Shown here one piece after another: positions 24,528-34,404 of a DNA stretch of 63,836 nucleotides. A model generated the notes under the pieces. The model was given only the letters and a program-made list of their open reading frames with translations. It ran no database searches and had not been told where the DNA came from. This stretch comes from Clostridiales bacterium (GTDB lineage Bacteria; Bacillota; Clostridia; Lachnospirales; Lachnospiraceae). Position 1 is the stretch's first letter; the number at the start of each line of letters is the position of its first letter. Position numbers and translations under genes: made by a program. Where the stretch lies: assembly GCA_012519565.1 (NCBI GenBank), contig JAAYPX010000056.1, positions 1-63,836 on the forward strand. Reading direction: 5' to 3'.

Positions 24528-27158
24528 CTATTCCACCTCTATTATGTAATCAAGGGGACCAATCGTATAATCTCCAATGCTTACAGTTCTGAGGTTATAG
24601 TTTGTTATGGCACTAACCCCTCCCTCATAATCTGTCCGATAAACATTCTCCATTAACATGGTATGATTTACAATCTTGCCCGAACCAATCATTTCCCTTA
24701 CTTCATTACATTCATCATATACTTCTTTGATAACATCCTTCCAATTATCGTACCTAGTGGAATAGTAATGTGTATATGAAGAAGCCTTAAGGATATCCTC
24801 GCTTTCCTTGGTAATAGTAAACTTAGGATAAGCCCCCAGTTCCACTGCTTGCAGAATATAATATTCCTTCTGATAGGAAGACATATTAACATTTTCCGTT
24901 GTAAATTGTACTAAACCGTTCATAACCAATTGTCTAAATGGAATAGTTGCTGCAAAAGTCGCATAATCACTACTTTCTCTTGAAATCTCCACAGCATACT
25001 CTCCATAAGGTATATACTTCATAAAAGGATCATAAAGGGCTAATTTTTTCTCCTGGGACAACTTAATAAGATTATCATTAAGGATATTCATAGCATCATA
25101 GGTACCCACAACATTGTTAAATTTATAATCTGAGTAATACATATTAGCCAGATCAGGTATGTATAAGGCATCATATTCACGGGATGCTTCAATAAATTTA
25201 TCTACTACTCCATTTAAATAATGGGGAGATATAATATAGTAATAATGTTGTCTTAGGGTCTTACCGCCATCTGCAATACCAATAGTGGGAAGATACCCAT
25301 AAACAGTTACAGGGTTATTGGAATAATCATAGGCTGCATGGAGTTTACGATAAAAGCCACTTCCCCCATCATATACTCTGGATAAGGCCACCTCCAAAAA
25401 CATGTCTATCTTCCTATTGCCCACCAAGGCCATTAGCTGCTTTAAATCCTCTCTTGATCCATTATCTGCTACTAGCTTAGCATCGGAGTTCATTCTATTT
25501 CTAGAGCCTTCATTAAAGACTCCAGAATAATGAATTACCATATCTCTACTACCTAGGTCTTCTATAATACCTATTAAATCCCTATAAGTAGTCATAGAAT
25601 AATTGGTATAATAGGGAACCCCTAAGAATCGTTTGGTCAAACTCACAGTTCCAACTGCCTCCAGATATACTTTGGCATCTCCTTGATAAGAAAGGACCAT
25701 CTGCGGATTGTTCTCCAGTAAATATTTCTGATATTCCATAGCCATATCATAGTAGGTTACAGTCTCAGGGAATAATTTATAGCGTACAGTATAATCTACA
25801 TTCATCATTCCCGAATCTACCAGATAGGTAGCATTATTATCACTATAGGGGCCATATACTTTAACCTTGCTATATTGACATGTATCAAAGGAGGCAAATA
25901 CTTTGTTATACTCAGACCCCACATCCTTATCCTTACTTCCTAGCCTTACATGGATATATGAGGTCTCAGCTCCTTCTTCTATGATAGCCATAAAGCCATG
26001 GCTTGAATTCTCATCCTTGCCATAGGTCATACCATATACAGGCATCATTAATTCTTCACCATATTCTGGAGCAAAGTAATAATCAGAGTAAAAGTCATTA
26101 TTATATACTGGTCTTTTATATTCAGGTATTGTAGGCTTATAGGTATTTAGTTCAAATAAAGCCCCTGCTCCATCGGGAACAAAGATATAACCATCCTCAT
26201 AATCTGCAACCTTAGTAGCGCCAAATCCTGGAAGAACCTTTATATTCTGTATGGTATAAAAGGAGTTATAGGATACCATCTCATAGGAAGGCAATCTAAC
26301 CACTAAGTCATCCCCGTCCAATACCACTTCTAAGGTTATTAAAAAGGAGGCCGGCTCTACCACTGCAAATGTAAGCCCAAAAGCATCGCAATCTTCGATA
26401 AGCATCTCTTGGGTATAGTCCAGCAGTCTTGCTACTTCAATCATTTGATTTACTGCACTGGCTGGCGGATTACCTGTATAAGCAAGAGCATAACACTCTT
26501 CCGTTAAACTTCTTTTATAAACCAGTCTCATTGTCTGCTTATATTTATCAGCCTCTTCTTGCTTTAAAGCACCTGTTGTCACCAGATTATCTAAGCCTTC
26601 CATAAACAACACTTCAAATCTTTCAATAGGTAGTTTCTTAGGGTAATACTCATAGAAACGCCTAGATTCTCCTTCATTTATATGCATTTGTATTTGAACA
26701 CCATTATCAATCTGATACATTTTATATGTATTTAACATGGTACAATAGGTATAAGAATCCCATTCGTATATATTATTATCTTCTCCTAGATAAGATATGG
26801 TTAGTAAAGATAGCTCAGTACCTAAAGGCTCCTTAGGCATAATGGCATTCCACTCTTTACCACTTTTTTTATCAAGTACTTTAATATTCATGTTTTCAGT
26901 ATTAATAAACAACTGCTTATTGTCATTATCACCAACCAATACCTCTCCAGCTTCGATACTTATTTCTTCAGCTACTGTGGATAGGGCTTTCCCTTGAAAA
27001 GCAGGTATTTCATTACGTTTTACTTTTAAGACAGGTATGGCCCAAATCGTAAGAAGAACTGCTATTACCAATAATATGGTGGCAATTAATTTGCCTATTA
27101 GATGAGTACTATAAAATTTCTTAATATACTTTGGCACTTTATGTAATTTATTCTTCAA
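24528..27158 (-). CDS. Large membrane-anchored DUF5696-like protein, possible glycosidase-like fold
   Basis: 876 residues, beginning at TTG with AAAGGGG upstream. A membrane segment lies at about residues 22-44 and the rest is extracellular. The first about 340 residues look like a beta-rich domain (LVVRLPSYEM, PDGAGALFEL), and the second part (about 480-800) alternates helices and strands like a TIM barrel. I recognise it as a DUF5696-type protein, a family found beside sugar permeases in Firmicutes. Resemblance to glycoside hydrolases is an inference from layout, and no catalytic pair can be assigned. It lies between a permease gene and the YIP1-like gene. Its counterpart in region 6 is interrupted by a stop. 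Confidence 0.7.
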   Translation of the reverse strand: MKNKLHKVPKYIKKFYSTHLIGKLIATILLVIAVLLTIWAIPVLKVKRNEIPAFQGKALSTVAEEISIEAGEVLVGDNDNKQLFINTENMNIKVLDKKSGKEWNAIMPKEPLGTELSLLTISYLGEDNNIYEWDSYTYCTMLNTYKMYQIDNGVQIQMHINEGESRRFYEYYPKKLPIERFEVLFMEGLDNLVTTGALKQEEADKYKQTMRLVYKRSLTEECYALAYTGNPPASAVNQMIEVARLLDYTQEMLIEDCDAFGLTFAVVEPASFLITLEVVLDGDDLVVRLPSYEMVSYNSFYTIQNIKVLPGFGATKVADYEDGYIFVPDGAGALFELNTYKPTIPEYKRPVYNNDFYSDYYFAPEYGEELMMPVYGMTYGKDENSSHGFMAIIEEGAETSYIHVRLGSKDKDVGSEYNKVFASFDTCQYSKVKVYGPYSDNNATYLVDSGMMNVDYTVRYKLFPETVTYYDMAMEYQKYLLENNPQMVLSYQGDAKVYLEAVGTVSLTKRFLGVPYYTNYSMTTYRDLIGIIEDLGSRDMVIHYSGVFNEGSRNRMNSDAKLVADNGSREDLKQLMALVGNRKIDMFLEVALSRVYDGGSGFYRKLHAAYDYSNNPVTVYGYLPTIGIADGGKTLRQHYYYIISPHYLNGVVDKFIEASREYDALYIPDLANMYYSDYKFNNVVGTYDAMNILNDNLIKLSQEKKLALYDPFMKYIPYGEYAVEISRESSDYATFAATIPFRQLVMNGLVQFTTENVNMSSYQKEYYILQAVELGAYPKFTITKESEDILKASSYTHYYSTRYDNWKDVIKEVYDECNEVREMIGSGKIVNHTMLMENVYRTDYEGGVSAITNYNLRTVSIGDYTIGPLDYIIEVE

Positions 27159-27210
27159 ATTTATATCCCCTTTCCGCCTTGTTTAATCTACTACTCCTAT
27201 GCAAACACCA

Positions 27211-27831
27211 TTAGTACAGCCTCCTCATAAATTCCTGGCTAACGGAAGAAACAAAAAGAACTATTTTTTCCATCAGGGTGAAAAATAAGACACATAGGAA
27301 TACAATAATTACTGCAGATACAAAAGTTGCTAATATTGTGAGAAGATTGATACCAAAAGTATATTCATGTATTGTGCAAAGCCCTGCTATTAATAAGAAG
27401 ACGAACCAAGCAAAGGCAAACCCCTGTAAGGCCTTAAGAATCATTATTTCTTCTTCTATTACAAAATTGCTAATAAATACTACGGCAGTGTTAACAACTA
27501 TTACAGGGACTAAGGAATAGCATAGTACTATATAAACATCTTTTAGATTACCTTTACCGTTAAATAAAGTTGTTACTGTCCAGTTGCTTACTGTAAATAA
27601 AATAAGTATAGACAATGAGGATATAAATATAGATATACTATTCATACCATGGATATAGTTGTAATTCATAACAAATCCAGTGTATTGGTAGGAAAAACAT
27701 TGCAATAATCCATATAATATTAAGATTATATTGGCAAGTAAAGCACTTCCCTTTTGACGAAATTTTATTTCATAGAAGGCATCAAATGGATGAAATATTG
27801 AATGCTTTAAATAGTGTAGCTTTTGTTTCAT
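27211..27831 (-). CDS. YIP1-family-like integral membrane protein
   Basis: 206 residues, about five membrane segments after an N-terminal motif (KHSIFHPFDAFYEIKFRQKG) typical of bacterial YIP1-domain proteins. Function is unknown. The start overlaps the stop of the NHL/TPR gene by 4 bp, suggesting coupled translation. In region 6 the homologous sequence is the C-terminal part of one polypeptide with the NHL/TPR protein, which strongly suggests that the two products act together at the membrane. Confidence 0.8.
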   Translation of the reverse strand: MKQKLHYLKHSIFHPFDAFYEIKFRQKGSALLANIILILYGLLQCFSYQYTGFVMNYNYIHGMNSISIFISSLSILILFTVSNWTVTTLFNGKGNLKDVYIVLCYSLVPVIVVNTAVVFISNFVIEEEIMILKALQGFAFAWFVFLLIAGLCTIHEYTFGINLLTILATFVSAVIIVFLCVLFFTLMEKIVLFVSSVSQEFMRRLY

Positions 27832-29294
27832 GATGTTTTCCTACCTCCCTTTTTATGATATCTTATCTCTGATATTACTATAGCTCCAATTACCACCACA
27901 AAAATTGCCATAACAATTCCAAAGTTCTCTTTAAGAACTTGACTGCGATAACCATTATAAGCTTTAGAATAAAACTCTCTATTATCACCTAATTTAAAAT
28001 AATACATGGCCATCTCATAATCATCTTTCATCAGATAATTCTTACCGATTCCTGTATAGGCTATTTCATAATTGGAATTTAAACGGATTGCTTCCTTAAA
28101 AAGTTCCAAGGCTTCATCCCATCGACCATAGTAATATGCCTCGCTGGCTCTTAAAGCAATCCTTCCAAAATCTGTTGGTGTTAAAATATAAACGCATTTT
28201 AACATACTATCTGAAACAAGCAATTTATCCCCAAGCCATGCAATACCGCTAGGCATCTGAAACTGACCTTTTAGTTTGCCTTTAGATCCAAAAGCATTGA
28301 GCATCTCCCCATCAAAATTATAGAGAAATATCCTTCCTCTCTGACGATCTACCACTGCATAAGTTCCATACTCTGTAACCGCAATGTCAACAAACTGACT
28401 GTTCTCACCCCACATAGTGTGGATGTCACCCATAACTGGGGTATTTCCTACCTCTCGTAGCACGTTTTTACCGGCTGAGTTTAGGCGAAATACCATATCC
28501 TCAGATGCCCCATCATATGTAACAGCCATAATAAATCCTTCACCATCTAAGGCTATATTGTTAAAAGCAGGAGCAAAGGTCTTGGACATCTGGGCTTTCT
28601 GTTCATCACTGGCTATAGATTTCCAAAAATAATCAATCAGATTAACCCGGGGAGTTGTCACACCAAAGTACCTGGAGAAGGATCCGTCCCCATTTAACTC
28701 TATAATTCCTTCATAACTAGATTGGACTACTACATAAATCCTATCTGCATGATCCACGACTATCTTAGAAGGTTTAAATTCTGTTACACCAGTCATATTG
28801 GCTGGTCTTTCTATGATACGTTTAAAGGTGTATTCATCGCTGTCCAGTACTACTATACGATAAGCCCCTGTATCAGCTATATATATTTCCTTATTCTTCT
28901 CATGAACAAACACTCCTTGGGGAGAGGTTAATATTAATTGATTACCTGTAATAGCATCGGTTACAATCTTACCGTCAGCCCCCCGTATAACTTTTAAGGA
29001 TCTCAGAAGCTGCCCTTCTTCATCAAACACATTTACACGGCTCTCTAGGGTATCTACTATGAAAATGCGCCCATCCTTACTGGCACATACATCATCAACT
29101 CCCAATAATTTAATCCCTTCTAAATTACTTTCATCTATTACCCTCTCCAAAGTAAAGGCTGCAGGACTGTCCAGAGCATTGCCCCAAAAGTCATAAATAT
29201 AGCCATCATACACATAACTAGAACCATCAGAGGCATCTGCCTTAATCGGTGCAAAGAGTATCAACATACATATAATTATTACTATCTTCTTCAT
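27828..29294 (-). CDS. Exported NHL-repeat/TPR protein with C-terminal membrane anchor
   Basis: 488 residues. A signal peptide at residues about 3-22 (ends near ADAS) precedes an NHL-type beta-propeller (about 45-370; repeats with DVCASKDGRIFIVDTLESRVNVFD, KGQFQMPSGIAWLGDKLLVSD). Two TPR-like helical pairs follow (EAYYYGRWDEALELFKEAIRLN), then a membrane segment near 455-475 and a basic tail. The propeller should face outside. I use the ATG giving MKKIVII, eight bases after AAGGGG. Role unknown: perhaps a glycan- or protein-binding scaffold for the neighbouring transporters. Confidence 0.8.
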   Translation of the reverse strand: MKKIVIIICMLILFAPIKADASDGSSYVYDGYIYDFWGNALDSPAAFTLERVIDESNLEGIKLLGVDDVCASKDGRIFIVDTLESRVNVFDEEGQLLRSLKVIRGADGKIVTDAITGNQLILTSPQGVFVHEKNKEIYIADTGAYRIVVLDSDEYTFKRIIERPANMTGVTEFKPSKIVVDHADRIYVVVQSSYEGIIELNGDGSFSRYFGVTTPRVNLIDYFWKSIASDEQKAQMSKTFAPAFNNIALDGEGFIMAVTYDGASEDMVFRLNSAGKNVLREVGNTPVMGDIHTMWGENSQFVDIAVTEYGTYAVVDRQRGRIFLYNFDGEMLNAFGSKGKLKGQFQMPSGIAWLGDKLLVSDSMLKCVYILTPTDFGRIALRASEAYYYGRWDEALELFKEAIRLNSNYEIAYTGIGKNYLMKDDYEMAMYYFKLGDNREFYSKAYNGYRSQVLKENFGIVMAIFVVVIGAIVISEIRYHKKGGRKTS

Positions 29295-29306
29295 CTGCAT
29301 CACCCC

Positions 29307-30194
29307 TTATCCTTTTATTCCAGACGTTGCCATGGTTTCAATAACGTTACTTTGAGAAATTATAAATACGGTGACTGGAACAGACAGCATTATTAATGAA
29401 ATAGCAGAAGAAACACCGGTTCTGGCTATACCTCCACTAACTAATTGGGACAAAACATAACTGACAGGTTTTAGTTCTTCTGAATAGATAAATATACCCC
29501 CCGTTGTTCCCCACATTTGCTGGAAAGACAATATAACTAGGGTTATCCAAGCAGGTTTACATAAAGGCATTACCACTCTCCAATATGTCTTAAACTCACT
29601 GGCCCCATCTATTTTAGCCGCCTCAATCATCTCATCTGGTACTTGAACCATAAAATTTTTCATAAGATAAAGTCCTAATGTGGATCCTACTGCTGGTAAG
29701 ATAACCGCCCAATAGGTATCCACCAATCCTAAACTACTCATAATTAAATAGTTGGGTATGGCTGTAACTGTACCATTAAACATTAGGGCATAGACAATAA
29801 TATTATTCATTAAACTTGCCCCTGGGAATTTATATTTGGAAAGGGGAAAGGCTGCCATAGATCCTAACAAAACAGTCCCCACTGTTCCTAGGCCTGTTAT
29901 AATAGTTGTATTAAAAATATATCGGGATAAAGGTATCCTAAAGGTTTCTACTATAGTAGCTAAATCGTGGAAATTGTTAAGGGTTGGGTTATCCACCTTA
30001 AGCCTAGGGGGAAAGATAAATATTTCACTTAAGGGCTTAAAGGCACTAACTATAGTATAGATCAGAGGAAAAAGGCTAAATAACCCGAAGAAACCCAGTA
30101 TTATAAAGAGGCTAATATCACCGCCCAGGCTACGGTTTCTTCGTCTGATTTTCCTGGTTTTAATTTTCGTAACTATTTTTTTATATAATTGCAT
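29307..30194 (-). CDS. Carbohydrate ABC transporter permease, MalG type (first pair, region 3)
   Basis: 295 residues from the ATG with GGAGG seven bases upstream. A basic cytoplasmic N-terminus (KIKTRKIRRRNRS) is followed by six membrane segments. The EAA loop is MIEAAKIDGASEFKTYWRVVMPLCKPA near residues 189-215. It ends with the MalG-like MATSGIKG. It pairs with 30233-31135 and should work with one of the two upstream binding proteins. Confidence 0.9.
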   Translation of the reverse strand: MQLYKKIVTKIKTRKIRRRNRSLGGDISLFIILGFFGLFSLFPLIYTIVSAFKPLSEIFIFPPRLKVDNPTLNNFHDLATIVETFRIPLSRYIFNTTIITGLGTVGTVLLGSMAAFPLSKYKFPGASLMNNIIVYALMFNGTVTAIPNYLIMSSLGLVDTYWAVILPAVGSTLGLYLMKNFMVQVPDEMIEAAKIDGASEFKTYWRVVMPLCKPAWITLVILSFQQMWGTTGGIFIYSEELKPVSYVLSQLVSGGIARTGVSSAISLIMLSVPVTVFIISQSNVIETMATSGIKG

Positions 30195-30232
30195 ATTTAC
30201 CTCCACTCTTACTTATTCTTCAAATTTACCAA

Positions 30233-31135
30233 TTATCCAAGCTTACGAAGCAGCTTTTGAACTATAATATTAGAAAAAACCATTATGAAGAATAACAAAA
30301 CTGCAATTGTACAAGCATATCCCAATTCATACCTGACGTTGCCATAGTCATGAAGATGAGTAAGAATGGTATGCCCTGCATAATTTACCGAAGGAAATCC
30401 AACCAGATCAATGGATATCTGAGCTACTGACAGTGAACTGGTTATCTGCATAACAGCACCAAACATCAATTGTGGTTTCATTGAAGGCAGTGTTATATAC
30501 CATAATTCCTGCCAGCGGTTTTTGATCCCCTCCACTGCAGCACATTCATATAGGGATTTATCTACATTCTGCAATCCCGCTATAAAGGATAAGAAACTGA
30601 CACCTAAACTAAGCCATAATTGAACTACAATTAGAATGGGCATAATATAATCGGCTTTTTCAAACCATAAAACGGCCTGTTGGGTAAAACCCAATTTCAT
30701 AAGCCAGGCATTGGCCCAGCCATAGGTATCTGATGAGAATATTAACTTCCAAACCATATATGCATTACCTGATATAGATGGTGCATAGAATACCAAGGTC
30801 ATAATCGCCCTTGGTATTCTTGGAAGTTCATTAATCAACCAAGCAAACAGGAAACACATAATATAGCTTATGGGCCCTGTAATTAAGGCAAAGACCAGGG
30901 TATTTTTTATAGCAATAAGAAAGACATCATCTTCAACAATAAGATTAATATAATTATCAAGTCCTACAAAAGTCGGTAATTCTACCATATTAAAGGAAGT
31001 AAAACTTAAGTAGATAGATAGAATTACTGGTAGGAAGGTAAATGTTATAAAAATAATTGCAAAAGGAGCGACCATTAAATATTTATATTTATGGTGTTTC
31101 CATGCCAAAGCAAATGATTCCCTATTCTTTTTCAC
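30233..31135 (-). CDS. Carbohydrate ABC transporter permease, MalF type (first pair, region 3)
   Basis: 300 residues, GTG start with GGAGGAA seven bases upstream. Six membrane segments; EAA loop LYECAAVEGIKNRWQELWYITLP near residues 199-221. It closely resembles 59818-60723 in region 6. It lies directly after the giant binding protein gene, so the two probably form one importer. Confidence 0.9.
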   Translation of the reverse strand: MKKNRESFALAWKHHKYKYLMVAPFAIIFITFTFLPVILSIYLSFTSFNMVELPTFVGLDNYINLIVEDDVFLIAIKNTLVFALITGPISYIMCFLFAWLINELPRIPRAIMTLVFYAPSISGNAYMVWKLIFSSDTYGWANAWLMKLGFTQQAVLWFEKADYIMPILIVVQLWLSLGVSFLSFIAGLQNVDKSLYECAAVEGIKNRWQELWYITLPSMKPQLMFGAVMQITSSLSVAQISIDLVGFPSVNYAGHTILTHLHDYGNVRYELGYACTIAVLLFFIMVFSNIIVQKLLRKLG

Positions 31136-31189
31136 AGAACTATTCCTCCAATCTGTTGTATTCTCATTTTGTAATACTCAGGATACTAA

Positions 31190-34108
31190 TTATTTAGTTA
31201 CCAATAAGGGATTAAGACTTAGATTAAACTCCATACGCTTTTTATAAAGCTCTTTATCTATAGCTTTAATATTTAGATAAAGCGTCTCCCTAGGATTTGA
31301 TAGTTCAGCTACTACTGTATTAAAGGCATACTGTATCATTCTAGCTGTCATATAATTACCTGGAACAGCCTGAAGGCCTATATTATGCTCCAACTGTCCC
31401 AATAACTGCTTAAGCTCTGCATTACTCCAGGGTAACATACTAATTACACCAGGATCTGCTGCAGCATATCTAGCAGCGGTACCCATGATAGCCTCTAGGG
31501 TATTGGCATATTGCAGTTGGGAATCAGTACTAGTCCACCATTTTAAGAACTCCCATGAGTCATCCAAATTCTTGCAGCCTTTCATAATTACACTTTGTAC
31601 AGTGTCTGCTATGTATGTTCTATCAATAAATCCATCTTCCTTTTGAACACCAGGTAGCGGTGCAAAGGACCATAAACCTTTTATCTCAGGAGCAAATATC
31701 TCCAATTGACAATAGGTGGTATAATTGGTAATTCCAATAGGCATCTCTCCTGTACGGAAGCGGTTGGAGAAATCAGCACTAACAAGTAAACCATAACTGG
31801 TATAAAAATCAGTAAAGTCCTTAAAGGCAATCATAGCTTCGTCGTCATATAATGCACTACTAATACCATAATCATTACCTTTACCCCGATATAGGTCGCC
31901 TCCATATTGATAAACCATGGAAGAATATAAATTCATATTGCTGGGAAGATAAAAATCATAGTTACTCTTTTTAAGAACTGGTATCATCTCTCTTACATCA
32001 TCCCAGGTATTGGGTATAGTTAATCCCAACTCATCCAGAATATCTTTACGGTAAAATAGCATCATAAAGTTTTCTTGCTCTGGTAGACCGTATACACCAC
32101 CTTGGTACATAGCACATTGGATTGCACTTTCATGGAACTTCTCAGTCACTTCTTCAAAATCATCAAAGATTGTTAAATCAGTTATCGCATTACGCATTGC
32201 AAAATCCTGTAAAGTTCCTTGCCCAAGGCCGATTACCACATCAGGTCCATCACCAGCAAGGGCCGCCCTTAAGACAACATCCACTGGTATTAATTGTAGA
32301 TTCACCTGAATACCGGTATTAGGAGAGAAGGATTCATCTATCATATTTTGAATAATTTGTGCCTGCTCCCTACCGGTAGAAGCCGATGTAGTCATCCAGA
32401 CCTTAATTGCCTCATCAGAAACAACTTCATCTGCATCTATCTGATTACTCTTTACAAAAAATGTTGAAAAGAATCGTACCACACCATAATATATACTTTC
32501 AAAGATATTATCCTTTGGTTTTGGAAGAGACTTAAGATCTCCGCCAATTATCACTGCATCTATCTCCAGAGGCATCTCAGATATACTAACTAGCCAAGTA
32601 CCCAGTGCTGAGATATTATTTTTTAATTGATTTAATTCCTCAATAACACTCTCAGGATCATCCGCAAGCCATGCAGCTTCCATGGCCATCTTTTCAAGTA
32701 GACTGGTATTTTCCCCTTTTTCACCGGTGATTTCCACCATGGTATCTACCAAGTTAAACAGACGCTGACTTTCATTTTCCATTGTTTCTACAAACTGGGG
32801 TATTTTTTTTGTAATTTGATAATCTATGTATTTGTATGGTGTTTGTCCTGTAATTTGAATAACTTTTAAATATAGATTATTGAGCTTTTGCATACTATCT
32901 TCAACTTCATATAGGATACCTCCAAGACCTCCTAGAACATTTTCTAAGGTAATAGTATTGGCACCCTTTTTAAGATAAAATAGATAAGGTTCTCCCTTTT
33001 CATCGGCAATCGTATAATTGACCATATTACTGCTATATCCAAAACCAATGGAATTCATCTCCTGGTAGGGCACCTCACCGTTAATATATAGCCTTCTATA
33101 AGAAGTAACCCCTCTTTGTAAGCTCTGTCTCCCCTTAAAAGTTATTGGATATAAGCCTTCTTCTTCCACCTCAATTACCCATGTAATTAAATCTCCTGGT
33201 TGCTTCCAGCTATCAGCACCTATGGTGTTATAAACTATACGATAAGGATGGTAAGGAACTAACCTAGAATCAGAATAATTAGTTTTTATATTTATAGAAG
33301 GAGAGCTTTTTTCTATAAATAAAGTACTCCCTTCTGAACGTTCTGCTTGACTTATAATAATATCATCATTTACAGGATAATTATTTTTCAAAGTATTAAT
33401 TTTACTCTTATAAGAATCAGGTTTATCAGCAGCTTTAAATACAATGCTTGTATATTGGATTGGCTCTTTAATTACTTCAAAGGTCAATGTATGTTTACCC
33501 TTGGACAGATAAAATAGTATCGGCTCCCCAACCCTTCTATTATAATCTTCAATAAATACCTTGGTTTCTTTATATATTTCCTTAGCATTGGGCCTGATTT
33601 CATTCTTATTTTTAGTAATTATTGTTTCATCGGACCACCAACGTTTAAATACTATCTGTTGTAATCCATCATGGCATATTACACCATCTAATAAGATTTT
33701 TCTTTGAATATCGGAATAAGTCCCTGGCAAGGCAATATATCCCACTTCCAGATTATAAAATCCTGCTTCTTCAACATTAAAATCCCAACTAATTGATCCG
33801 CTGGCTCCCGTCAGCAGACCCTCCTGCCCTATTTCAACTTCCATATCCTCATGGGCTGTATATTTACTTAAATCAATAACAACTTCTCCATCAGCCAGGG
33901 TACCGTCAAATTCATTATCTTCCAGATACTTCTGATATGTTTCCTCATAAAAAACTTCCGATAATACTGGCACTGCATAGAGCTTTGAGGCTTTGCTATT
34001 CTTTGATATAAAAAATATAGATGCAGAAACAGCACCAATTACAAGAATAGCTAATATATAAATCCTCCACTTTTTTCTTATTATCATCCCAATCACCATG
34101 CCTTTCAT
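31190..34108 (-). CDS. Giant extracellular solute-binding protein with N-terminal carbohydrate-binding-like domains
   Basis: About 972 residues; a start seven codons further in is also possible. An N-terminal membrane segment (core IYILAILVIGAVSASIFF) has no lipobox cysteine, so it is probably a membrane anchor. Two beta-sandwich regions (about 60-230 and 260-400) contain patterns seen in CBM6/35-like modules (EEAGFYNLEVGYIALPG, EEEGLYPITFKGRQSL, YLKKGANTITLENVLGG). A helical linker precedes a complete family 1 sugar-binding domain from about residue 580 (VWMTTSASTGREQAQIIQNM, GDGPDVVIGLGQG, WEFLKWWTS). Typical sugar-binding proteins have about 430 residues, so the N-terminal half is extra. 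It probably captures glycans at the surface and hands them to the following permeases. Confidence 0.82.
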   Translation of the reverse strand: MKGMVIGMIIRKKWRIYILAILVIGAVSASIFFISKNSKASKLYAVPVLSEVFYEETYQKYLEDNEFDGTLADGEVVIDLSKYTAHEDMEVEIGQEGLLTGASGSISWDFNVEEAGFYNLEVGYIALPGTYSDIQRKILLDGVICHDGLQQIVFKRWWSDETIITKNKNEIRPNAKEIYKETKVFIEDYNRRVGEPILFYLSKGKHTLTFEVIKEPIQYTSIVFKAADKPDSYKSKINTLKNNYPVNDDIIISQAERSEGSTLFIEKSSPSINIKTNYSDSRLVPYHPYRIVYNTIGADSWKQPGDLITWVIEVEEEGLYPITFKGRQSLQRGVTSYRRLYINGEVPYQEMNSIGFGYSSNMVNYTIADEKGEPYLFYLKKGANTITLENVLGGLGGILYEVEDSMQKLNNLYLKVIQITGQTPYKYIDYQITKKIPQFVETMENESQRLFNLVDTMVEITGEKGENTSLLEKMAMEAAWLADDPESVIEELNQLKNNISALGTWLVSISEMPLEIDAVIIGGDLKSLPKPKDNIFESIYYGVVRFFSTFFVKSNQIDADEVVSDEAIKVWMTTSASTGREQAQIIQNMIDESFSPNTGIQVNLQLIPVDVVLRAALAGDGPDVVIGLGQGTLQDFAMRNAITDLTIFDDFEEVTEKFHESAIQCAMYQGGVYGLPEQENFMMLFYRKDILDELGLTIPNTWDDVREMIPVLKKSNYDFYLPSNMNLYSSMVYQYGGDLYRGKGNDYGISSALYDDEAMIAFKDFTDFYTSYGLLVSADFSNRFRTGEMPIGITNYTTYCQLEIFAPEIKGLWSFAPLPGVQKEDGFIDRTYIADTVQSVIMKGCKNLDDSWEFLKWWTSTDSQLQYANTLEAIMGTAARYAAADPGVISMLPWSNAELKQLLGQLEHNIGLQAVPGNYMTARMIQYAFNTVVAELSNPRETLYLNIKAIDKELYKKRMEFNLSLNPLLVTK

Positions 34109-34249
34109 CAAAGCCTTTATTCTTTTACTCTGTTGGAGCAATATTCTATCTTCTTGTGGCAATTTACTATCGAGAACAATGACTTATCAATACCTTTCTT
34201 ACGCACCATGTGCTTCATGTGAACTGAGTTCCCATGGCAGAGTTTTATG

Positions 34250-34268
34250 CTTGGTAGATATTACCAAG
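34250..34268. other. Short perfect hairpin in the intergenic space
   Basis: CTTGGTA-GATAT-TACCAAG, a 7-bp stem with a 5-base loop, sits between the terminator-like hairpin at 34281-34320 and the giant binding protein gene. It is a possible RNA processing or 5' stabilising structure. Confidence 0.4.
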
Positions 34269-34280
34269 GAGTTTCTATCA

Positions 34281-34320
34281 AGAAAAAGAAGGTGCCCCAC
34301 AGGAAGGACTTAGGGACACC
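34281..34320 (-). terminator. Terminator-like hairpin between two binding-protein genes
   Basis: On the minus strand GGTGTCCC (34320-34313) pairs with GGGGCACC (34298-34291), 8 bp with one G-U, and is followed by TTCTTTTTCT. It lies after the 34405-36522 gene. It probably stops part of the transcription, so that the first binding protein is made in excess over the downstream genes. Confidence 0.6.
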
Positions 34321-34404
34321 CTCTATAACCGACATAGCCTGCGGTTTAAGTATTACTTATACTTCAAAGAATTATAAATATAGCAAATCATTAATAATTA
34401 TAAT

